64,000 nucleotides of DNA from Roseivivax marinus (GTDB lineage Bacteria; Pseudomonadota; Alphaproteobacteria; Rhodobacterales; Rhodobacteraceae), in assembly GCF_900109705.1 (NCBI RefSeq), contig NZ_FOAI01000002.1:186001-250000 (forward strand), written 5' to 3'. Below are positions 33,228 to 42,413 of this stretch, piece by piece. The notes under the pieces were generated by a model that was given only the letters and a program-made list of their open reading frames with translations, did not search any database and was not told the origin of the DNA. Position numbers and translations under genes: made by a program. How positions within the stretch are numbered: position 1 is the first letter of the stretch; the number at the start of each line of letters is the position of its first letter.

Positions 33228-34938
33228 CGGCGGCCACGTCGAGCGGCGGCGAACCTTCCTCGGCCAGAACCGTGTCGAGGCCGACCTCCAGCTTGCGGCG
33301 GATGCGGTCGGGATCGGCGTCCTGGCTGACATCCTCGGCATCCACGAAGGACAGGGCGCGGTTCCACATGAACTCGGCCTCGAGCTCGCGGCCCACGGCC
33401 CAGTAGACGTCACCGAGGTGGTCGTTCACCACCGGGTCGATGGGCATCAGCTCGGCAGCACGCTCCATATGGCCGACCGCTTCGTCGTAGCGGCCAAGCC
33501 GGTAGAGGACCCAGCCGAGGCTGTCGACGATGTAGCCGGAGTTCGGCTCGATCTCGACGGCCCGCTCGATCATGGCGAGCGCCTCGTCGAGGTTCTCCTG
33601 CTGCTCCACGAGGCTGTAGCCGAGGTAGTTCAGAACCTGCGGCTGCTCGGGATTCAGCTCGAGCGCGGCGCGGAAGTCGGATTCGGCCTCGTCCCAGTTG
33701 CCTTGCCGCTCCTGGCTGATTCCGCGGGCGTAGTAGAGGAACCACTGCGCGGTATCCGGCTCTGCGAAGAGGTCGAGCGCGGCCGTGTAGGCGTCGACCG
33801 CGGCCTCGAAGCGCTCCATCGTGCGATAGGTGTCGCCCAGCGCCGACATCACCACCGGCAGATCGCCATGGCTGTCGGCGAGGCTTTCCAGCACTTCCAC
33901 CGCGGCGTCATCACGGCCACTGCGGCGCAGGCTTTCGGCGCGACCGAGCTCCGCGGCGTGGAAGGACGGATCGTCGCGCGGCACCTGTCGGTAGGCCTCG
34001 ACCGCGAGGTCGAACTGGCCGACCTCGTCATAAAGCTCGGCGGTCAGCAGCTGCGCGTCGATGTGATCGGGGCGCAGTTCGGTCGCGATGCGGGAATAGA
34101 TCAGCAGGAAGTCGCTCGACATTTCGGACGAGAAGGCGCCTGCAAGAGTGTAGAACACCTCGGCCAGTCCGTCGCGGGCGCTCTGCGCGTGGGTGAAGGG
34201 CAGCGCCTCACCCGATTCGAGCGAGTCCCGCAGGGCGCGCAGGCCGGGATCGATGCCGGGGCCGAAGCTGTCGTTCAGCAGCGCCAGCGCCTCGTCGGTG
34301 CGATCGAGCTGCGACAGCACCTCGGCGTGGGCCATGATGGCGCGGCGGGTGCCTTGCACCGACCCCATCGCGCCAGAGGCGAAGATCGCCTGGGCGCCCT
34401 CGTAGTCGCCGACCGACGCCAGCGCCAACGCCTTGTGATAGCTCGCAAGCGGCGCGAGGCCCTGCATCTGGGCAACCTCGTCGAAGGCCACGAGCGCGGC
34501 GGACATGTCGCCCTCGCCCAGAAGCGCCCACGCCCCGATCAGGCCGTCGACCACGGTTCCGACGCCCTTGCCGTCCTCGATCATGGCGACCGTGCCGGCA
34601 TAATCGCCGCCCGACAGCCGGTCCGCGATCATCGCCATCTGCGCGATGCGGCTGGACTGCCCCAACTCGGTCAGGCGGTCGCCAAGGCTGCCGGCGCGAT
34701 CGAACTCGCCCAGCGCCATATGGGCGAAGATCGACCGCTCCAGTAGTTCGGGCCGGGAATTGTCGCGGGCGATGGTGCGGTCGTAGTAGCGGGCGGCGGC
34801 CTCGAAGTCGCCGAAGATGCTGGCCTGACGGGCGGCGAGGTAATCGCCGGCAAATCCCTGCGCCATGGCGCCGCCGGGGGCGGCGAGCACGAGGGCGAGC
34901 GCGGCGCCCCTGATCCAGTCGCGTGCGGGTGCGGCCAT
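33214..34938 (-). CDS. Secreted/periplasmic TPR-repeat protein
   Basis: A 574-residue protein with a signal peptide (IRGAALALVLAAPGGAMAQ) followed by an almost continuous array of about a dozen TPR-like helix pairs. Good ones are ALELNPEQPQVLNYLGYSLVEQ, AVEIEPNSGYIVDSLGWVLY and AAELMPIDPVVNDHLGDVYW. TPR arrays scaffold protein complexes; similar proteins are widespread in Rhodobacteraceae without a known partner. It overlaps ispE by 14 bp. The ATG at 34938 is chosen because it places the signal peptide at the N-terminus; the frame to 34989 adds a non-signal prefix. Confidence 0.88.
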   Translation of the reverse strand: MAAPARDWIRGAALALVLAAPGGAMAQGFAGDYLAARQASIFGDFEAAARYYDRTIARDNSRPELLERSIFAHMALGEFDRAGSLGDRLTELGQSSRIAQMAMIADRLSGGDYAGTVAMIEDGKGVGTVVDGLIGAWALLGEGDMSAALVAFDEVAQMQGLAPLASYHKALALASVGDYEGAQAIFASGAMGSVQGTRRAIMAHAEVLSQLDRTDEALALLNDSFGPGIDPGLRALRDSLESGEALPFTHAQSARDGLAEVFYTLAGAFSSEMSSDFLLIYSRIATELRPDHIDAQLLTAELYDEVGQFDLAVEAYRQVPRDDPSFHAAELGRAESLRRSGRDDAAVEVLESLADSHGDLPVVMSALGDTYRTMERFEAAVDAYTAALDLFAEPDTAQWFLYYARGISQERQGNWDEAESDFRAALELNPEQPQVLNYLGYSLVEQQENLDEALAMIERAVEIEPNSGYIVDSLGWVLYRLGRYDEAVGHMERAAELMPIDPVVNDHLGDVYWAVGRELEAEFMWNRALSFVDAEDVSQDADPDRIRRKLEVGLDTVLAEEGSPPLDVAADEQR

Positions 34939-35068
34939 GCTGCTCTCTCCTCGGGCTGCAAACGGGTTGTCGAAGCCTATCGGGCGCACGCGGAAGGCGC
35001 AACAAACGCCCCGTCGGGGCGGGCGGATGCGGGCGTCACGTCTCCGTCACCGCCCACATCCCGATCTC

Positions 35069-36718
35069 TTACATGTTGGGGTAGTTCGGCCCGTCACCGC
35101 CCTGCGGCGTGGTCCAGACGATGTTCTGCGCCGGGTCCTTGATGTCGCAGGTCTTGCAGTGGACGCAGTTCTGGAAGTTGATGACGAACTTCGGATCGCT
35201 GTCGGTGTCCACGAACTCGTAGACCCCGGCCGGGCAGTAACGCTGCGACGGCCCGGCGAATTCGCGGTAGTCCACGTCGACCTGCACCTTGGGATCCTTC
35301 AGCTTGAGATGCGCGGGCTGGCTTTCCTCGTGGTTGGTCATCGCGAAGGACACGTTGGTCAGCCGGTCGAAGCTCAGCTTGCCGTCGGGTTTGGGGTAGT
35401 CGATCGGCTTGAACTTCTCGGCCTTTCCGGTGGCCTCGGCGTCGGACTTGCCGTGCTTGATCGTACCCAGCACCGACGCCCCGAAAAGCGAGTTGGTCCA
35501 CATGTCGAAGCCGCCCAGCGCCAGCGAGGCGTTGAGTCCGTACTTGGACCACAGCGGCTTGACGTTACGCACCTTCTTGAGGTCGTCGCCGATGGCGCCG
35601 CCGCGCACCTCGGTCTCATAGTCCGACAACTCGTCGGCCGAACGCCCGTCCCTGAGCGCGGCATGTGCGGCCTCGGCCGCCGCCTTGCCCGAGAGCATGG
35701 CGTTGTGGTTGCCCTTGATGCGCGGCACGTTGACCATGCCGACCGAGCAGCCCAGCAGCGCCACGCCCGGCGCGACCATCTTCGGCATCGACTGGTAGCC
35801 GCCCTCGCTGATCGCGCGCGCACCGTAGGCCAAGCGCTTGCCGCCCTCGAGAAGCTCGGCCACCAGCGGGTGATGCTTGAAGCGCTGAAACTCCATGTAA
35901 GGGTAGAGATACGGGTTCTCGTAGTTCAGGTGCACCACGAAGCCCACGTAGACCTGGTTGTTCTCGAGGTGGTAGATGAACGACCCGCCGCCGGCATTCT
36001 TGTTCAGCGGCCAGCCCATCGTGTGGGTCACCGAACCCTCGCGGTGCTTCTCGGGGTCGATCTCCCAGATTTCCTTCATGCCGAGACCGTACTTCTGCGG
36101 CTCGGACTCCTTGTCGAGCTCGTACTTGGCGATGACCTGCTTGGAGAGCGAGCCGCGCACGCCTTCGCCCAGGAAGACATACTTGCCGTGCAGTTCCATG
36201 CCCGGCTCGTAGCCGTCACCCTTCGTGCCGTCGGGCGCGATGCCGAACTCGCCGGCGACGACGCCCTTCACTTCGCCGTTCTCTCCCCACACGATCTCGG
36301 AGCAGGCCATGCCGGGGAAGATCTCGACGCCCAGTTCCTCGGCCTGCTCGGCCATCCATCGGCAGACATTGCCCATCGAGACGATGTAGTTGCCGTGGTT
36401 GTTCATGAGCGGCGGCATCGGCCAGTTCGGCACGCGCACCTTGCCCTCTTCGCCGAGCAGGTAGAAGTTGTCGTCCTTGACCGGCACGTTCAGCGGCGCG
36501 CCCTTCTCCTTCCAGTCCGGGATCAACGCGTCGAGCCCGCAGGGGTCCAGCACCGCGCCCGACAGGATGTGTGCGCCGACCTCGGAGCCCTTCTCGAGCA
36601 CGACCACCTCGAGGTCCGCGTCGAGTTGCTTGAGCCGGATCGCGGCCGAGAGGCCCGCCGGCCCCGCCCCCACGATCACCACGTCGTACTCCATCGTCTC
36701 GCGCTGGGTGTCGGTCAT
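35069..36718 (-). CDS. Electron transfer flavoprotein-ubiquinone oxidoreductase
   Basis: A 549-residue membrane-associated FAD/[4Fe-4S] enzyme that passes electrons from ETF (fed by acyl-CoA and other dehydrogenases) to ubiquinone. The FAD-binding loop YDVVIVGAGPAGLSAAIRL is near residues 11-29. The cluster cysteines are in RYCPAGVYEF and NCVHCKTCDIKDP near the C-terminus. The ubiquinone-side blocks GGYQSMPKM and CSVGMVNVPRIKGNH are conserved. The ATG at 36718 has a GGGAGA-type site upstream. It is transcribed alone, divergent from greA. Confidence 0.96.
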   Translation of the reverse strand: MTDTQRETMEYDVVIVGAGPAGLSAAIRLKQLDADLEVVVLEKGSEVGAHILSGAVLDPCGLDALIPDWKEKGAPLNVPVKDDNFYLLGEEGKVRVPNWPMPPLMNNHGNYIVSMGNVCRWMAEQAEELGVEIFPGMACSEIVWGENGEVKGVVAGEFGIAPDGTKGDGYEPGMELHGKYVFLGEGVRGSLSKQVIAKYELDKESEPQKYGLGMKEIWEIDPEKHREGSVTHTMGWPLNKNAGGGSFIYHLENNQVYVGFVVHLNYENPYLYPYMEFQRFKHHPLVAELLEGGKRLAYGARAISEGGYQSMPKMVAPGVALLGCSVGMVNVPRIKGNHNAMLSGKAAAEAAHAALRDGRSADELSDYETEVRGGAIGDDLKKVRNVKPLWSKYGLNASLALGGFDMWTNSLFGASVLGTIKHGKSDAEATGKAEKFKPIDYPKPDGKLSFDRLTNVSFAMTNHEESQPAHLKLKDPKVQVDVDYREFAGPSQRYCPAGVYEFVDTDSDPKFVINFQNCVHCKTCDIKDPAQNIVWTTPQGGDGPNYPNM

Positions 36719-36918
36719 CTCTCTCCCTTTCGGCGCCCGGAGGGGCGCAAGCATCCTTGAAGAATTTGCAAAGAAGTAAAGCGCGGCACGGGCGGGGGTC
36801 AATCGCGACACGGCGTCCCGGCGCCGCGGTGCGGCGTTGCGTTTCGGAAACCCGGCACTGTCGGGCCCCGACCCTTGAAATCGACCGGGGATTGGTCTCA
36901 CATGCACAGTAACAGAGC

Positions 36919-36938
36919 GGGCGGCCCACGGGCCGCCC
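36919..36938 (+). promoter_or_regulatory. Hairpin in the greA 5' leader
   Basis: GGGCGGCCC and GGGCCGCCC are exact complements two bases apart, giving an 8-bp stem-loop followed by CAAAACGTTT, 20 nt before the greA ATG. The greA leader of enterobacteria contains a terminator that also yields a small RNA (GraL); this could be an analogous attenuator. Confidence 0.45.
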
Positions 36939-36957
36939 CAAAACGTTTGGACGACCC

Positions 36958-37428
36958 ATGGAAAAGATACCGATGACCCGCGCGGGCAACACCGCGCTCG
37001 AAAAGGAACTGAAGACGCTCAAGTCCGAAGAGCGTCCGGCCATCATCGCCGCCATTTCCGAGGCGCGCGAGCACGGCGACCTGTCCGAGAACGCCGAGTA
37101 TCATTCCGCGCGCGAGAAGCAGAGCTTCATCGAGGGCCGGATCAAGGAGATCGAGGGCATCCTGTCGCGCGCCGACGTGATCGACCCCAAGACCCTGTCG
37201 GGCTCGATCAAGTTCGGCGCCACGGTCACAGTCGTCGACGAGGACACTGACGAGGAGAAGACCTGGCAGATCGTCGGCGAGCACGAGGCCAACATCGAGA
37301 AGGGCCTGCTCAACGTGAAATCTCCCATCGCACGCGCCCTGATCGGCAAGGACGAGGGCGACAGCGTCGAGGTCCGCACGCCGGGCGGCGAGAAGTCCTA
37401 CGAGATCATCAAGATCGACTACGTCTGA
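36958..37428 (+). CDS. greA: Transcription elongation factor GreA
   Basis: A 156-residue factor that rescues backtracked RNA polymerase by stimulating transcript cleavage. The N-terminal coiled coil has the acidic tip in [18 protein letters not shown] near residue 41-58, and the C-terminal FKBP-like domain contains [15 protein letters not shown] as [15 protein letters not shown]. The length is standard. The ATG at 36958 ([18 protein letters not shown]) is supported by homology. It is followed 16 bp later by an unrecognised membrane protein gene. Confidence 0.97.
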   Translation: MEKIPMTRAGNTALEKELKTLKSEERPAIIAAISEAREHGDLSENAEYHSAREKQSFIEGRIKEIEGILSRADVIDPKTLSGSIKFGATVTVVDEDTDEEKTWQIVGEHEANIEKGLLNVKSPIARALIGKDEGDSVEVRTPGGEKSYEIIKIDYV

Positions 37429-37444
37429 GCCGGAGGGCCGGGAC

Positions 37445-38476
37445 ATGGCCGAAGAGACCAGCGCGCGGGGCACGCCCATCGGGCTCTACGGGCACGAGGG
37501 CCCGGAGGCCATCGGCCCCGGAGAGGTTGCGGCCGCGGCGCTCGCCGGCGCGTGGGTGCTGCTGACCGGCGGCTATTTCGCCCTGTTCGGTCCGGATGGG
37601 ACGGATGGCCTGCGGGGCGTGCTGATCCTGCTCGCGGTGTTCCTGCCTGTCGCCCTGATCTGGGTGGCGGTCATGGTCATGCGCTCGACCCGCGTGCTGC
37701 GCGCCGAGGCCGCGCGCCTCGAATCCGCCGTGGACGCGCTGCGCCACGCCTATGTCTCGCAGGCGCAGGGGGGCCGCAACGAGCCCGGCCCCGACAGCAT
37801 CTCGCGCAAGCTCGACGAGATCGCGGCGGCCCAGCGCAAGACCGAGACGGCCCTTGCGGTGTTCTCCTCGACCCGGGCGGCTGCGCGCAACGCGGGCGGC
37901 AGTCCCCGTCCCGCCGAGCCTGCCCCGGCCGCGTCCACGCCCCCCGCGCAGTCCGGCGATCAGGCGTCACTGGCACTCAGCACCCCGCCCGACGCGATGG
38001 GTCCGGCGATCGGCACCGCCGACCTGATCCGGGCATTGAATTTCCCGGACACGCCCGACGACGCCGACGGTTTCGCCGCCCTGCGCCGCGCGCTGAAGGA
38101 CCGGCCGTCGGCGCAGCTGATCCAGGCCGCGCAGGACGTGCTGACGCTGCTGAGCGAGGACGGGATCTACATGGACGACCTGCGTCCGGACATGGCGCGG
38201 CCCGAAACCTGGCGGCGGTTCGCGCAAGGCTCTCGCGGCCGGGAAATCGCCGCGCTCGGCGGCATCCGCGACCGTTCCTCGCTGGCGCTTGCGGCAGCGC
38301 GCATGCGCGAGGACCCGATCTTCCGGGACGCGGCGCACCATTTCCTGCGGCTCTACGACAAGGGCTTCGCCCGGTTCGAGCCCGAGGCCAGCGACGCCGA
38401 GATCTCGGATTTCGCCGACACCCGCTCATCGCGCGCCTTCATGCTGCTGGGCCGGGTCGCCGGGACCTTCGACTGA
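37445..38476 (+). CDS. Unrecognised two-helix membrane protein
   Basis: A 343-residue protein I do not recognise. Two membrane helices lie near residues 27-47 (AAAALAGAWVLLTGGYFALF) and 57-80 (LRGVLILLAVFLPVALIWVAV). A short heptad-rich segment follows (VLRAEAARLESAVDALRHAYVS), then a Pro/Ala linker near 140-180. A conserved-looking helical C-terminus has RALNFPDTPDDADGFAALRRA and GIYMDDLRPDMARPETWRRF. The arrangement suggests an inner-membrane anchor with a large cytoplasmic domain. It lies 16 bp after greA and is convergent with the helicase gene. Confidence 0.8.
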   Translation: MAEETSARGTPIGLYGHEGPEAIGPGEVAAAALAGAWVLLTGGYFALFGPDGTDGLRGVLILLAVFLPVALIWVAVMVMRSTRVLRAEAARLESAVDALRHAYVSQAQGGRNEPGPDSISRKLDEIAAAQRKTETALAVFSSTRAAARNAGGSPRPAEPAPAASTPPAQSGDQASLALSTPPDAMGPAIGTADLIRALNFPDTPDDADGFAALRRALKDRPSAQLIQAAQDVLTLLSEDGIYMDDLRPDMARPETWRRFAQGSRGREIAALGGIRDRSSLALAAARMREDPIFRDAAHHFLRLYDKGFARFEPEASDAEISDFADTRSSRAFMLLGRVAGTFD

Positions 38477-38494
38477 GAGTCGACCGTGCGCCTC

Positions 38495-40042
38495 TCAGGA
38501 GGCCTGCGGATCCCCGTCCACCTCGACCTCGAGAGCGAGCGGCGCGGCCTTGCTCGGCAGGTCGTCGATCGTCAGCGGCGCGGTCGGCTTCGACAACCGG
38601 TTCCGCACCACCCAGTGCAGCCGCTCGGACGAGCGGGTGATCGCCACGTAGGCGAGTCTCTTCCACAGCGGCTGGCCGGCCTCGACCCGCCCCATGCGCG
38701 CGGCGGCGTAAAGGTCGGGCGCAAAGACTTGCACGTCAGGCCATTGCGACCCCTGCGCCTTGTGGATCGTCACCGCCGCCCCGTGCAGGAACGTCGCCCC
38801 CATGCGCGCAGCGAAGGGAATGAACGGCTCTTCCTCGTCCGGCTTCTCGATCTTGACGATGGACGCCGCCGACAGCCGCGGGTCCTCCGCGCCCACCACG
38901 TGCAGCCGCGAGAATCCGGACTTCTTGCCGGGGCCGAGGTAGATCACCTGCGCGCCCTTCACGAGGCCGCGCGCCTCGAGGTCGATACGCTTCTTGCGGT
39001 GCTTGATCGGCAGCTCGATGCCGTCGCAGATCAGCGGCTCGCCCTCCAGCAGCGCGGTCTCGGGGGCGCCGTGCACCGCGCGGAACGCGTTGATAAGCCG
39101 GATGCGCGTGGCGTTGCGCCAGACCAGAACCGGCGAGCGGGCCATCAGGTCGACCTCGACCCTCTGCCCCCAGATCACCCGCTCGTCCTGCCGTGCACGG
39201 TCCTCGACCATGCGCTCGAACTCCTCGAAGCCGAGTTGCGGGTCGGCCAGCGCGTGAGCGAGATCGAGGATCGGGTTGTCCGCGGCCTGCCGGTGGATGC
39301 GCGCCAGCTCGATCTTCTTCGGGGCGGGGATGTCGTCGAACACCATCTTGCCGGACTGGTTCACCGGCGCGAGCTGCGCGGGATCGCCGAACAGCAGCAG
39401 CGTCGGGAAAATCTCGCGCAGGTCGTCGTATTGCCGTTCGTCGAGCATCGAGGCTTCGTCAACGAAGCCCACGTCCAGCGGCTCTTCCCGGCGTTTCCAG
39501 CCGGAGATGAAGTCCGATCCGCGCAGGCCTGCCGCGGCCAGCGCCGCCGGCACCGACCCGTGAACCTGGTAGGCCGCGAAAGCGCGATCGAGCGCCTCGT
39601 CCGACAGGGCCTCGGTCTCGGGGCGTTCGGCCTGTCCGGTCAGCCACTCGGCGACCTTCTCGAACTCGGGGTCGTAGACCGGCGTGTAGAGAATGCGGTG
39701 GATCGTGGTCGCGGGAACGCCACGCGTGCGCAGAACGCTCGCCGCCTTGTTTGTGGGGGCGAGCACCGCCAGCGTGCGTCGTTCGCGCCGACGGCGGCCC
39801 TCGTAGTCGCCCGAGACGATCTCGACCCCCGCCTCCTTCATCGCGCGGCAAAGCTCGGCCAGTAGCAGGGTCTTGCCCGACCCGGCCTTGCCGAGGATCG
39901 CCAGCATGCGCGAGGCGCCGTTTTCGCGGGCGGCGGCGGTGTGTCCGTCCGCGAGATCGACGCCGGCCTCGGACAGAAGGTCGGCGACACGGTCCCAGGC
40001 ATCGGCCTGGTCGTCGGAAAGCGTGAGGGCGGGCGCGGTCAT
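38495..40042 (-). CDS. RecD-like ATP-dependent DNA helicase (SF1)
   Basis: A 515-residue superfamily 1 helicase. Walker A is in LAILGKAGSGKTLLLAEL near residue 48-65, motif Ia in VLAPTNKAASVLRTRG, Walker B in VGFVDEASMLDERQ near residue 195, and motif III in LLFGDPAQLAPV. The C-terminal UvrD_C_2 region has VTIHKAQGSQWPDVQVF and LAYVAITRSSERLHW. It resembles the exonuclease V alpha-subunit/RecD-like group but is shorter, without the RecD2 N-terminal region; a role in DNA repair is inferred. The ATG at 40042 is preferred; the frame to 40228 overlaps the divergent phosphatase. Confidence 0.92.
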   Translation of the reverse strand: MTAPALTLSDDQADAWDRVADLLSEAGVDLADGHTAAARENGASRMLAILGKAGSGKTLLLAELCRAMKEAGVEIVSGDYEGRRRRERRTLAVLAPTNKAASVLRTRGVPATTIHRILYTPVYDPEFEKVAEWLTGQAERPETEALSDEALDRAFAAYQVHGSVPAALAAAGLRGSDFISGWKRREEPLDVGFVDEASMLDERQYDDLREIFPTLLLFGDPAQLAPVNQSGKMVFDDIPAPKKIELARIHRQAADNPILDLAHALADPQLGFEEFERMVEDRARQDERVIWGQRVEVDLMARSPVLVWRNATRIRLINAFRAVHGAPETALLEGEPLICDGIELPIKHRKKRIDLEARGLVKGAQVIYLGPGKKSGFSRLHVVGAEDPRLSAASIVKIEKPDEEEPFIPFAARMGATFLHGAAVTIHKAQGSQWPDVQVFAPDLYAAARMGRVEAGQPLWKRLAYVAITRSSERLHWVVRNRLSKPTAPLTIDDLPSKAAPLALEVEVDGDPQAS

Positions 40043-40136
40043 GGCGCGGACCCTAATTGCCACGCGCGGGCGGCGCCAGCGGCTTCCCGCGCGCACCGGC
40101 TTGGCGGGAGCCACGGCAGCCATTACCTCGGGCGTC

Positions 40137-40874
40137 ATGCGATTGCCCGACCTCCTCCGCCGGTTCCGCGCGCCGGCCTTCGATGCGCCCCTCGCCCCTG
40201 ACCGGCCCTTCGCCGCGATCGGCGACATCCACGGCTGCGACGACCTCGTGGCGCGGCTCCTCGACCGGCTCGACGGGGACCTGAGCCTGGTTTTCGTCGG
40301 CGACTACGTGGACCGGGGTGACGACAGCGCGGGCGTCCTGCGCCGGCTGCGCCGGCTCGACGGCGAGCCGCGTGTGACGTGCCTCATGGGGAACCACGAG
40401 CAGATGCTGCTCGACGCGCTGGACATGCCGGAGACGGCGATGCCGCGCTGGCTTCAGCATGGCGGCCTTCAGACCGTGGCGAGCTTCGGCGTGGGCGACG
40501 TGCCCGACCGAAGCGACACCGCGGGCCTCGCCGCCTTCGCCGACCGCCTGCGCGGCGCGATGGGCGACGATCTGCTGACGTGGCTGCGCGCCCGCCCCCT
40601 GTCGTGGCAGAACGGCAACGTCGCGGTGGTCCACGCGGGCGCGGCGCCCAACGTGGCGCTGGACGATCAGTCGCCTGACACGCTGATCTGGGGTCATCCG
40701 GATTTCGGCCGCCGCGCCCGCACGGACGCGCTGTGGGTGGTACACGGCCACACCATCGTCGACGCTGCGACGGCGCGGGACGGCGTCGTGTCCATCGACA
40801 CCGGCGCCTATGCGACGGGGCAGCTGACAGCAGCGGTCGTGCGCCCGAACGACGTGAGCTTCGTGACCGCCTGA
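40137..40874 (+). CDS. Serine/threonine phosphatase-like metallophosphoesterase
   Basis: A 245-residue calcineurin-fold phosphoesterase. The metal-binding motifs are intact: FAAIGDIHGCDDL near residue 25, VFVGDYVDRGDDSAG near residue 54, CLMGNHEQM near residue 83, and the distal His residues in VVHAGAAP and VVHGHTIV. This is the PPP-type (lambda phosphatase/ApaH) arrangement. The substrate is unknown: phosphoprotein or dinucleoside polyphosphate. The ATG at 40137 gives the family N-terminus. The gene is convergent with luxI, 9 bp apart. Confidence 0.92.
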   Translation: MRLPDLLRRFRAPAFDAPLAPDRPFAAIGDIHGCDDLVARLLDRLDGDLSLVFVGDYVDRGDDSAGVLRRLRRLDGEPRVTCLMGNHEQMLLDALDMPETAMPRWLQHGGLQTVASFGVGDVPDRSDTAGLAAFADRLRGAMGDDLLTWLRARPLSWQNGNVAVVHAGAAPNVALDDQSPDTLIWGHPDFGRRARTDALWVVHGHTIVDAATARDGVVSIDTGAYATGQLTAAVVRPNDVSFVTA

Positions 40875-40883
40875 GGCAGCCGC

Positions 40884-41519
40884 TCAGGCCGCCGCGACGA
40901 CCGTGCGAGGGCGCCCGCCGAAGGCCGCCTCGAACCAGCGGCGCGAGGTCTCGGGCGCGATGCCGGCGCTTTCGGCCACCCGCGCCTGCGCCTCGGCAGA
41001 GAATGCCCATAGCCCCACCGCAATACGCGCGCGGCCCTGGCCCTCGGCGCCCAGCACCTCGGGCGAGGCGCCGATGCGGCGGTAGATGCGGACCATGCGG
41101 GCGTCGAACACGCCGACGTAGTGCTCGACACCGAAGCCTCGCATGACCTCGCCGCCGGCCAGCATCAGCGCCGCCGCCGTGCCCGGATCGGTGTCGCGGG
41201 CGAGGCAGAAGCGGGTGCATTCCCAGATCAGCGGGCTTTCGATCCTGACACCGCCAGTGAGGTGGTGGAAGTGGTCGTTGACCATCGTCTCGCCGGTCGT
41301 TGGCAACAGGCGCATTGAGCCGCCGTGCCGCCCGTCGGACCTCTCCCAGATGACGTAGAGCGGGTTCAGATCGTCGTAGCGGTCGCGCTCGGCGCCGGTG
41401 GCGTCGACGCTGACCTCCCACCCGAGGCGAGTGTGGAACTGGTCGGCGCGGTCCTCGAACATGCTGCGCGCGAGGCGCGGCACGCGATGCAGTTCGGATG
41501 CTTGGATGAAGCGGATCAT
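40884..41519 (-). CDS. luxI: LuxI-type acyl-homoserine-lactone synthase
   Basis: A 211-residue autoinducer synthase that couples acyl-ACP to SAM to make an acyl-homoserine lactone. The conserved residues are visible: RSMFEDRADQFHTRLGWEVS (Arg, Phe, Trp), the Asp pair in ERDRYDDLNPLYVI, Arg in GSMRLLPTTG, Phe in NDHFHH, and Glu-x-x-Arg in WECTRFC near residue 101. The acyl chain made cannot be read from the sequence. It follows luxR on the same strand after 165 bp that contain the luxR terminator and a GGTTAACC palindrome, so it probably has its own regulated promoter. Confidence 0.96.
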   Translation of the reverse strand: MIRFIQASELHRVPRLARSMFEDRADQFHTRLGWEVSVDATGAERDRYDDLNPLYVIWERSDGRHGGSMRLLPTTGETMVNDHFHHLTGGVRIESPLIWECTRFCLARDTDPGTAAALMLAGGEVMRGFGVEHYVGVFDARMVRIYRRIGASPEVLGAEGQGRARIAVGLWAFSAEAQARVAESAGIAPETSRRWFEAAFGGRPRTVVAAA

Positions 41520-41565
41520 GGCGGGTTTTCCTCCGTGCAGTGACGGGGGAAAGCTGCGTCGGGGC

Positions 41566-41575
41566 CGGTTAACCG
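41566..41575 (-). promoter_or_regulatory. CGGTTAACCG palindrome upstream of luxI
   Basis: A perfect 10-bp palindrome 47-56 bp before the luxI ATG. Its GGTTAACC core is the same as the half-site in the box ahead of the luxR operon. It could be a CtrA half-site (TTAACC) or part of a Lux-type operator. Confidence 0.45.
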
Positions 41576-41663
41576 CCTCCCCGCGCGGAGCGCGCGGCGT
41601 TTACCGTCGCCGCAAAGTGGGTGAACGAAACCTTGGCCCCACCGCGCGGCAGGCGCAGCCGCA

Positions 41664-41685
41664 ACGAAAAAGGCGTTTTCCGCCT
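41664..41685 (-). terminator. luxR terminator
   Basis: On the minus strand AGGCG-GAAAA-CGCCT is followed by TTTTC. The stem uses the first base of the coding stop signal, so it lies directly on the luxR stop codon. It would separate luxR from luxI transcription. Confidence 0.7.
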
Positions 41686-42413
41686 CAGACCACGATGACC
41701 CCGCGCTGGAGCGCGCGGGCCACGGCATGGGTCGTATTGAGCGCGCCGAGCTTGTGTCGCGCGCTTTCAATATAGACCCGCAGCGTATGCTCCGAGATCG
41801 TGAGCGTATCGGCCACCTGAGCCCGGCTGTAGCCCATAGCCAGCAGGGTCAGCGCATCGATTTCGCGCGGCGACAGAGGTGTGGCCTCGGGCGGCGCGCG
41901 CCCGGGCTCGAGTTCGAGCACCTGATGATTGAAGTAGTGAGCCAGCAGGATCAGGTCGCGGCGGTTTTCTTCGGTAAAGGCGGCCCAAACGTCGTCATCG
42001 CAATCGTGGTTCACCGTGAACAGCGCGAATTGACCGTTCGGGCCGCGAATGGGGATCGAATAGCCCTGGTTTCCCAGACCGAAAGCGACGGCGTCTCGGA
42101 GGAAGTCCCGCGCCACCTTTCCCGACCAGTCCAGCCGTTTCCAGTCGACCGGGTGAAAGCGCTGGTAGCAGCCCTGTATGACCGGATCGATGCGCAAGTA
42201 GTTGCGGTCGAGATAGCGCTGGACCCAGGCCGGCTCGTAGGTGCCGCAGCCGTATTGCTGTCCGGCGCTGTTCACCCAGTGATAGACGACATGTCCGACA
42301 CCGTATTCGGCGCGAATGCGCTCGGCCAGCGCCTGAAGATCGCCAAGACCCTCAGCCGACTCCAAATCGGCCAACACCTTTTCGATCCACGGTATGGACG
42401 AGAGGAAGCCCAC
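41685..42413 (-). CDS. LuxR-type autoinducer-binding regulator
   Basis: A 242-residue quorum-sensing regulator. The N-terminal autoinducer-binding domain has GVGHVVYHWVNSAGQQ, YLDRNYLRIDPVIQGC (the Tyr and Asp of the ligand pocket) and FHPVDWKRLDW. The C-terminal LuxR helix-turn-helix is PLSPREIDALTLLAMGYSRA then VADTLTISEHTLRVYIESAR. It should sense the product of the adjacent luxI. The start is uncertain: GTG at 42413 overlaps a small upstream gene by 62 bp, while GTG 42377 or TTG 42374 would reduce this to about 25 bp. None has a clear ribosome site, which suggests coupled translation. Confidence 0.92.
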   Translation of the reverse strand: MGFLSSIPWIEKVLADLESAEGLGDLQALAERIRAEYGVGHVVYHWVNSAGQQYGCGTYEPAWVQRYLDRNYLRIDPVIQGCYQRFHPVDWKRLDWSGKVARDFLRDAVAFGLGNQGYSIPIRGPNGQFALFTVNHDCDDDVWAAFTEENRRDLILLAHYFNHQVLELEPGRAPPEATPLSPREIDALTLLAMGYSRAQVADTLTISEHTLRVYIESARHKLGALNTTHAVARALQRGVIVV

